Source: Amoebophrya sp. A120 (taxonomy: Eukaryota; Sar; Dinophyceae; Syndiniales; Amoebophryaceae). Taken from it: 48,039 bases of DNA. Below are positions 41,001 to 48,039 of this stretch, piece after piece (within the stretch, counting starts at the first letter, position 1; every line of letters starts with the position of its first letter). The DNA lies in NCBI GenBank assembly GCA_905178155.1, contig CAJINV010000007.1, positions 352,597 through 400,635 of the forward strand, given 5' to 3'. The notes below the pieces were generated by a model. The model saw nothing but the letters and a program-made list of their open reading frames with translations, was not told the origin of the DNA and did no database searches. The position numbers and the translations under genes were made by a program.

Positions 41001-42173
41001 TCAATTTTTCCAAAACACAATGCCGCCGCGCTACTGATCCCGAACAACAGACGAAATACAGTAGGAGGGTCAGTGAGACTTAGTCACACAAGAACCGCAG
41101 TCAATGACGCCTCGCCACCTTTTGGTGCTATTCCCCCGATTTCGCTGCCAGCCAGCCTTCGTCGCGCAGTGCGGTCACAGAGTTCGTATGCCAATGAGCC
41201 ATGGCGCCTCGCAACCGCCCGCTTTCGCCGCCCTTCCTGACGGCGGTCAAAAAATTAAGTAACACACTGTGAAGAGGCCACGGCGGCGCGCCTTCGCCCC
41301 GCCGCGCCATGGACAAAAATGCCGGGCGGGGGCCGTTGAGGGCCGGAGCGTCCGGCCGGGCGCCGCACTTGGTCACCCAAAATAAGCGCCCTGGCCTGGC
41401 TGTCCTGCCTAGGGTCGGCAATTCTCATCCGGGGCGCCGACCAAGCCACGCACCGGCTCGCCTGGGCCTCCGCAAGGGCCTTGCTGCTGCTGCGCGCGCA
41501 CCTTCGTTCGGACCCGACCAACAGCGGGGGGCCGCCACCCCCGGAGGTCCGGCGCAACGCCGCGGCGCCGTCGCGCGCCGGGCCCCGTCGCGATACCGCA
41601 GGGCCCGCAAATACTGGCTGAGCTGGGTGGGACCTTTGTGCGCACGCGCGTCGTCGGCTGCCCGTCCTGCTGGCCCTGAGTGCCGCCGTTCACCTCGGCG
41701 GTGTAATGGCCAGAATTCTTGGGCTCGCGGGGGGCCGTGGTGCAAAGTCACCGCATGGAGTTCGTACGTTTGCGACGCAGGGCCCTTAGGGGCTGGGGCG
41801 CGGCCGGCTGCGGGGGCTTCCCGCCGGCTCTGGCAGTCGGCGTCGGCGCCGGTCGCGGGGGCGGCGGATAGGCTTCAGCGGTGGGCGTCTTGATTCCGCG
41901 CTCCAGCCGCGCCGCGGGCGCATGTTTTGCCGCATATCGCTCCCACTCGTCTTGTTCCACGCACAAACGCCCAAGCCCCTTGCCACAAGGCCGCCCTTTG
42001 GAGTAGGCGAAGGTCTTCCCGGCGGAACCGCGCGAGCTTCCTGGCTGGGTCGTCGAAAGGTGCGGGGCACTGAAGTCCAACCAGGTCGCCGCTGATCTGC
42101 CACCGCGTTCGCCCATAATTCCGACACTGCTTCGCCGTGGTTCTCCATCAAGAAGCAGGCACACGAAGCAAAA

Positions 42174-42500
42174 TGTTCGCTCGGTGTGGAGGTTCTGCTC
42201 CTCGTGCACAGATGAAAACAACTATGAATGTCGTATGCACAGTGAGAATAAACGGGGTAGATCAATTCATCTCAACATAAACAATGAGCACGCACACACG
42301 TCGCTCTCTGAAGTGCTTTTGCGCAAATTCATTCACAGTCCGGCTCTGCGCCGAAACGCACTTACCTCAAGAAACTCAACAGAACTTGCAAAGCTTATTA
42401 AAGCTGTATCTCCGCACGGCGCGAAGAAGGAAATCGTATAGATACGCACTGCTATCTCTCCGTGTCCGCGGTCGCCCTCAGAAGTTTTATCACAGAGGTC
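42174..42500. repeat. Direct repeat upstream of methylesterase, copy 2
   Basis: Diverged copy of 40636-41000. On the minus strand it contains CTTGAGGTAAGTGCG, a good 5' splice-site match, so it may once have been part of an upstream exon. Confidence 0.7.
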
Positions 42501-42938
42501 TTGCGTGTCCTCGTTCTTGCTACTGCCGTTGAAAATACCGAACAAATGAAGACCTACAGCAGTTTCAGCTGTAGAAAAACTTGAGTCACATCTGGCGCGT
42601 CTTCTTTCTGGCAAACTTTATTTCTCAATCGCCATGAAGTAAAATCAAAGAATTCATATGTCTGTGCTTCACTTGTATAAGTCTGATTTTTATCAGGTCT
42701 GCTCAGTTATACTTTCAAACCTCAGGAGTTGCAAGGTCACGCAGTTGGATCACAGGACAGCAGTCGTGCTAGGGTATACTACTTTCTATACTGTTCTCGC
42801 CCAACATGACTACACGATCATCCTGCCTCTCGTATGAACAATCTCCGTGCAAGAACAAAGCACCAAAGACTTTTTAACTTTGTCTCGACGCTGCCACGAC
42901 ATCAAAAACAACCTCCTCCAATGATCACCACCAGTCTC

Positions 42939-44497
42939 TTACTTCGTCGGCGGGATGTAGGCGTTCGTGTACAAGTGCCGGGCTTTCTTCAACATCGCCA
43001 TCTTGTTGTCCTTCCGCTCGATGTAATCCCCAGTCGACCCAACATCTCCGAAGAAGAACAAGCTACTCCCAGGCGAGTCGATCCCGTTGTCCGGGAAAGT
43101 CTTCGTGTCCGGCGAATCCCGCCCGTACGGCATCGTGTTAAACCGGTAGTTCAAAAACTGGTCGGAAATCGCCTCCACACCATCGTGGGCGACGGCATCC
43201 GGGGTCAGGTACTTCGTTAACTCGCTAAAGTCCCGCTTCTCCGTATCCTGTGGAAAAACGTCGCCGCCACCCCAGAATTGAAATGAGCTGCACTGCAAGA
43301 TAGCAACACAAATCCACAAGTTTTGTGTGTTGCACATGTTGACAAGCTTGGGCTCGTAGTGTCGTCCTAATTAGCATTTTAAAGCGCATCACAGATCGAT
43401 CATCTTATTCTGGTTCCAGCATGGCAAGTCGCCAGATAGCATTAGAAACTGCTGCTCAGCATGGGCGTGCGCATGAGAAACTTTTTGGGTTTGCGGATTC
43501 GCATGACAAAAACTCTGGGGAGATGGGGACGTTTTCACTATGGATACTCCGTGGCTTCCTGGATCGCTTGGTCCCACAACTTTTCCAAAGCGATTACTTT
43601 CCTGATAAGTTTTATTTCTGCAAGATCATTACTTCCTATTCGTATATCGTATTCTGTCGTCCTTTACGTGCATTACAAAAATTCAGTATCACCTCGTTTC
43701 CGCATCACAAATTTTGAAGAACCAGAAAAATAAGTACATGTTGTATTTCTGCATGCGCTGTTCCAGGTCCTCGGACTCGGAGAGGAAGAAACTATGCATT
43801 GCAAATATGTCTGGGTCTGGAAACTTGTGATGCAAGGAAGGGAATAGTGAGCTCAGTGCAATGCGCTGCCAAGCATGACAAGTTTTTTTCATGTTTCTGA
43901 GTTGCGTATTCCGCTTGAGAAACTGCGTTTTTGCATAACTACGGGGAGGAGGAGCTCTTCGCGGCCACGCAATACAGAGTTCAGAGTCATGCCAGATTAG
44001 CATGACAAATCTCGTCGCAACCTCCCAGACCCAGACTGATATTTGCATTTGATAAAATCCACTACCCCACATCTTCGAGGTTAGCTCGTACATCCGCAGC
44101 TTCTCGATTGCCATATACGCATCGGTTTCCGAGACAACGTACCTGAGCAAGGTAAGTTTTGGCTCTGTAGTCTCGTCGCCCATCTTTTTTCTTTTTGTCC
44201 TACTTGATCTTGATCTTGAATGAAGAACTGCATGAGAAATAATGCTGCTACCATGCACGCCCGGCATCGCAGAAAAAAGTATCAAAAAAAATTATTATAC
44301 GAGACAAACAGGTTGTATCCGAGCAAAACGCCCAGCACGCCGAGGCATTTCAATCCGAAACCCGGCAATTGCCGATCCCACTCCGCCACTGCTGGCCCGA
44401 GTGAACTGCCGTACATCTTTACGACGAAGTCTTTCACCGACGTCATCACCAATTCCATCGTTGGCCGCTTGGACCGGAGCCATAACCTGGGGATCAT
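42939..44497 (-). CDS. Unknown protein with one predicted membrane span
   Basis: No family recognised. ATG 44497 (MIPRLWLRSKRPTMELVM; Met14 at 44458 is an alternative start). Five exons give 221 aa. The N-terminal third ends in a hydrophobic segment at about 47-65 (FGLKCLGVLGVLLGYNLFV). Next comes an acidic/helical part (SESEDLEQRMQK, ALEKLWDQAIQEATEKRD) and a polar C-terminus (NYRFNTMPYGRDSPDTK, ending NAYIPPTK). A small organelle-membrane protein is possible, but this is a guess from size and the single span. Introns are 44130-44299 and 43602-43749 (bounded by short direct repeats, no TIR), 43793-44054 (family A) and 43244-43546 (family B). Total coding length 666 bp in one frame. Confidence 0.75.
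43244..43546 (-). mobile_element. Introner family B, 303 bp
   Basis: TSD CTCCG, perfect. Joins QEATE to KRDFSE of the unknown membrane protein. Confidence 0.93.
43602..43749 (-). other. Direct-repeat-bounded intron, 148 bp
   Basis: GAAA (minus strand) occurs at both ends: GCAGAAATAC and TCAGGAAAGT. Splicing within it joins QRMQK to VIALEK. No TIR; internal GCATCACAAATTT-like motif (plus strand) recalls introners. Confidence 0.75.
43793..44054 (-). mobile_element. Introner family A, 262 bp, free of in-frame stops
   Basis: Typical TIRs; flanks GAAAC and AAATC are diverged. Element plus 5 bp is 267 (3 x 89), and the host frame runs through it without a stop. Joins MWGSGF to FLSESE. Confidence 0.85.
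44130..44299 (-). other. Direct-repeat-bounded intron, 170 bp
   Basis: TTGTCTCG (minus strand) occurs at both ends (44130-44137, 44300-44307). Splicing within it joins YNLFVS to ETDAYM in frame, whereas the nearby CAG/GTACG acceptor is out of frame. No TIR. Confidence 0.75.
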
Positions 44498-44639
44498 GAT
44501 GATGAATCAGCGGGGTTTTTCATCTTCATTGTAAGTGGGGTAGTGCATAAAAAGATTTCACAACGAGTTGAATTATCTGTCTTCCGCGACCGAATAATTT
44601 TATCCGACTTCCTCAGAACTCACTACTTTGCGTGAAGGC

Positions 44640-45900
44640 TACAGCAGTTGCAAGTGGGGTATTGTCGGCTGTGAGACTATGTGCGTGTGCGTGTGCGAGT
44701 GTGCTTGGACATTTGCACACGCACACGCACACCCTGGATCTGCGTGGTGGCGGTGTGCACACGCACACGCACATCGCACACGCACATCGCGCGCGCGCAC
44801 AGCTGTGAGATTGCACTCGCACACGCACACGCACATCGCACTGATGTGCGTGTGCGTGTGCGTGTGCGTGTGCGAGTGTGATTGCACATTTGCACACGCA
44901 CACCTGGATCTGCGTGGTGGCGGTGTGCACACGCACACGCACACGCACACGCACATCGCGCACGCACATCGCGCGCGCGCACAGCTGTGAGATTGCACAC
45001 GCACACGCACATCGCACTGATGTGCGTGTGCGTGTGCGTGTGCGTGTGCGTGTGCGTGTGCGTGTGCGTGTGCGTGTGCGTGTGCGTGTGCGTGTGCGTG
45101 TGCGTGTGCGTGTGCGAGTGTGATTGCACATTTGCATACGCACACGCACACGCACGCCTGGATCTGCGTGGTGGCGGTGTGCACACGCAAACGCACATCG
45201 CGCACGCACATCGCGCGCGCGCACAGCTGTGAGATTGCACTCGCACACGCACACGCACATCGCACTGATGTGCGTGTGTGTGTGCGTGTGCGTGTGTGAT
45301 TGCACATTTGCACACGCACACGCACACCTGGATCTGCGTGGTGGCGGTGTGCACACGCACATCGCGCACGCACATCGCGCGCGCGCACAGCTGTGAGGTT
45401 GTACTCGCACAAGCACACACACACGCACACGCACATCGCGCGCGCGCACAACTGTGAGATTGCACTCGCACTCGCACACGCGCACGCACATCGCACAGCT
45501 CTAAGATTGCACTCGCACGCGCACACGCACATGCACATCGCGCGTGCGCACAGCTGTGGGGTTGCACACGCACACGCACATCGCACAGCTGTGAGATTGC
45601 ACTCACACACGCACACGCACATCGCGTGTGCGCACAGTTGTGAGGGTGCACTCGCACACGCACACGCACATCGCGTGCGCGCGCAGCTGTGAGGTTGCAA
45701 GTGCACACGCACACTTGCACACGCACACGCGCTTGTGCGCGTGTGCACGCGCGAGCGAGATTGCACACGCACACGCACGCCGCGCTCGCACCTGTGAGGG
45801 TGCAAATGCACACACACACTCGCACACGCACACGCAAATGCGCTCCCAATCGCACCCGCGAGATTGCAGCTGCAGTTGCACGACAAGCACATGCACATAC
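44640..45900. repeat. Alternating purine-pyrimidine CA/CG satellite
   Basis: Built of GTGCGT/CACACG runs with about 175-240 bp higher-order units, each with GATTGCACATTTGCACACGC, CTGGATCTGCGTGGTGGCGG and CACAGCTGTGAGATTGCAC. The longest run (about 45020-45117) is pure GTGCGT. Opposed CACACG and GTGCGT blocks in each unit can form hairpins. Strict alternation favours Z-DNA. Confidence 0.95.
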
Positions 45901-45904
45901 GCAC

Positions 45905-47365
45905 GCACATGTGCGTCACCGCCCACCTCGAGGTGGGCGGGGCGGTGACAGCAAGGTCCGCTCGGGCGCCCACCTGGAAGAGGGCTGGGCGGTGACAGCG
46001 AGGTCTCGTCGAGGACGTGTGTCACCGCCCCGCCCACCTCGCTCGAAGTGGGCGGGGCGGCAACAGCGACGAGGTCGGGTCGACGACGTGCGTCACCGCC
46101 CCGCCCAACTCGAAGTGGGCGGGGCGGGGCGGTAACAGCGAGATCTGGTCGCACAGGTGGGCGGGGCGGTAAAGCGCGTCCGTGTATCACCGCCCAGCCC
46201 ACCTCGAAGTGGGCGGGGCGGTGACAGCAAGGCGCATGTCTGGTCGAGGACGTGCGTCACCGCCCCGGCCGCCTCGAATTGGGCGGGGCGGCAACAGCGA
46301 GGCTCGGTCGAGGACGTGTGTCACCGCCCCGCTCACCTCGAAGTGGGCGGGGCGGTGACAGCAGGGCGCATGTCTGGTCGAGGACGTGCGTCACCGCCCC
46401 GGCCGCCTCGAAGTGGGCGGGGCGGTAACAGCGAGGTCTGTGCGAGGACGTGTGTCACCGCCCCGCCCACCTCGGAGTGGGCAGGGCGGTAACAGCGAGG
46501 TCTGGTCGAGGACGTGTGTCACCGCCCCGCTCACCTCGAAATGGGCGGGGCGGTGACAGCAAGGCGCGCGTCTGGGCGAGGACGTGTGTCACCGCCCCGG
46601 CCGCCTCGAAGTGGGCGGGGCGGTAGCAGCGAGGCCTGGTCGAGGACGTGTGTCACCGCCCCGCCCACCTCGAAGTGGGCGGGGCGGTGACAGCAAGGTC
46701 TGGCCGTGGTCGAGGACGTGCGTCACCGCCCCGCCCACCTAGAAGTGGGCGGGGCGGTGCCAGCAAGGTCTGGCTCTGGTCGCGGACGTGTGTCACCGCC
46801 CCGCTCACCTCGATCGAACGAAGTGGGCGGGGCGGTAACAGCAAGGTCTGGCTCTGGTCGAGGACGTGTGTCACCGCCCCGCCCACCTCGAAGTGGGCGG
46901 GGCGGTGAAAGCGAGGTTTGGTCGAGGTGCGTGTGACCGCCCCGCCCACCTCGAACGAAGTGGGCGGGGCGCTGACAGCAAGGCGTTGCCCTGGCCAAGG
47001 ACGTGTGTCACCGCCCCGCCCACCTCAAAGTGGGCGGGGCGGCAACAGCGAGGTCGGGTCGACGACGTGTGTCACCGCTTCACCCGCCTCGATGAAGTGG
47101 GCGTGGCGGAGCGGCAACAGCGAGGTCTGGCCGCACAGGTGGGCGGGGCGGTGACAGCGAGGCGTGGTTCTGGTCGAGGACGTGTGTCACCGCCCCGCCC
47201 ACCTCGAAGTGGGCGGGGCGGTGACAGCAAGGCGCATGTCTGGTCGAGGACGTGTGTCACCGCCCCGGCTGTCTCGAAGTGGACGGGGCGATAACAGCGA
47301 GGTCTGGTCGAGGACGTGCGTCACCGCCCCGGCCGCCTCGAAGTGGGCGGGGCGGAAGTCGGTCG
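45905..47365. repeat. Hairpin minisatellite, about 62-70 bp, about 20 units
   Basis: Each unit carries CACCGCCCCGCCCAC, a CTCGAAG-type loop, TGGGCGGGGCGGTG, then ACAGC(A/G)AGG..CTGGTCGAGGACGTG. The palindrome is kept in most units, some with compensating changes or loop insertions (ATCGAACGA). Confidence 0.95.
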
Positions 47366-48039
47366 GAGCCGGTGCCGGCCGCGGCCGTGCTAAACCGGGG
47401 CTATTTTTTTGCCCGTCCAAGAATTTTCAAAGAAAAATAACCCCCGAAAAGCGCCAACTTCCCACCCCCCCTTTTGGCCCGATTCCACGGGCCCCCCTTG
47501 CTAATTTGCTTGCTAATTTCGTTGCTATTTCGCTTGCTAATTTGCTTGCTAATTTCCTTGCTAATTCGCGTGCTAATTCCTTTGCTAATTCGCGTGCTAA
47601 TTCCCCTTGCTAATTAGCGTTCTATGCCCCCCTCCCGAATTTCCCCAAAAAATCTGCCCCGCCCTTGCTATTTCCCCGGGCTTTTTTTTCCAATGCGATT
47701 TCCCTGTGTTTTTGGCAGGCAGCGAAAATAGCAAAAAAAATAGCAAAACGATAACCCGCGCGAAGGGGGTGGCAGGCTCCCCCGGCCGTTGCGCGGACGA
47801 AGGGCGGCCTCCGTTGCGTGAGGGAGCCCCGGCCCTCCGGGCCTGCAGAGCGGGAGTCCCGGCCGGCGCGCTTGCGACCCTAGCCAAGGGCGCTTCAAAA
47901 ACAGGCGCCGCCCCCCGGACCGCCGCCCGGGTGCCCCCGCGTGGCCCCGCGGGGGCGCAGCGGCTTCGCGCAAATGATTGGAACTTTCAAAAAATAGCAC
48001 GGATTTAGCAAGCAAATCGCCGGGGGCGGCTCCAGCTGA
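47366..48039. other. GC-rich right end with short tandem repeat
   Basis: No gene recognised. It contains the GCTAATT repeat and a strongly GC-rich last 280 bp similar in composition to 41250-42130. Confidence 0.5.
47493..47620. repeat. GCTAATT tandem repeat
   Basis: About ten copies of a (C/T)(T/G)TGCTAATT(T/C)(C/G) unit with a period of about 12 bp. Confidence 0.85.

Larger units (their letters stand above)
40576..42938. other. Intergenic: upstream of methylesterase / 3' flank of 44497 gene
   Basis: No gene recognised. It contains a diverged direct repeat (about 40636-41000 and 42174-42500) flanking a strongly GC-rich block (41250-42130). Plus-strand open frames in that block (such as 41309-41893) have overlapping open frames in other frames and no known motif. 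Confidence 0.55.

Noticed and set aside
40636-42500. LTR retrotransposon reading of the direct repeats
   Set aside because: No TG..CA ends, primer-binding site, polypurine tract or polymerase frame; the repeats are diverged and of uneven length.
44613-45973. Long minus-strand frames (up to 444 codons) rich in Cys, Ala, Arg, Val and His
   Set aside because: They arise because the CA/CG repeat has no stop in several frames at once; sequence is pure satellite translation on both strands.

Overview
The window looks like nuclear DNA of a parasitic dinoflagellate, most probably Amoebophrya or a close syndinian relative. Three things support this: (i) nearly every gene is cut by short intron-like mobile elements ('introners') with terminal inverted repeats (TIRs) and about 5-bp target-site duplications (TSDs); (ii) these introns do not obey the GT-AG rule but coexist with ordinary GT-AG introns in the same genes; (iii) all eight genes lie on the minus strand, as in dinoflagellate one-way gene arrays. 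Invasive introners with non-canonical splicing are established knowledge for Amoebophrya; the species call itself is inference.

Gene order, read on the minus strand from right to left: an unrecognised one-membrane-span protein (44497-42939); an isoprenylcysteine methylesterase-like alpha/beta hydrolase (40575-35495); transketolase (34071-28110); a mitochondrial-type CGFS monothiol glutaredoxin (26235-25213); an OTU deubiquitinase with two ubiquitin-interacting motifs and a UBA-like tail (23906-19843); then three paralogues of a putative secreted coiled-coil family (13720-7909, 5849-3414, and 1997 running off the window start). I reconstructed the exons by hand. Removing each element plus one TSD copy gives open frames divisible by three in all seven complete genes: 221, 756, 704, 249, 668, 304 and 645 residues.

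About 39 introners were mapped in seven TIR families, here called A to G, plus one provisional eighth (H). 27 have a perfect 5-bp TSD. One sits just after the transketolase stop codon. Two have been enlarged: a 1.3-kb family B copy in the first paralogue holds a retroposition-like insert (19-bp duplication plus poly-A), and a family A copy in the third paralogue has grown to 4.6 kb and carries cargo including a 525-codon open frame.

Other structure: a 4.6-kb inverted-repeat element with 91-bp tandem arrays in both arms (14711-19337); a duplicated upstream block shared by two paralogues; a GC-rich block between direct repeats upstream of the methylesterase; and, from 44640 to the right end, a long alternating purine-pyrimidine CA/CG array, then about 20 units of a hairpin minisatellite, then a GCTAATT tandem repeat and GC-rich DNA. 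No rRNA, tRNA or CRISPR was recognised.
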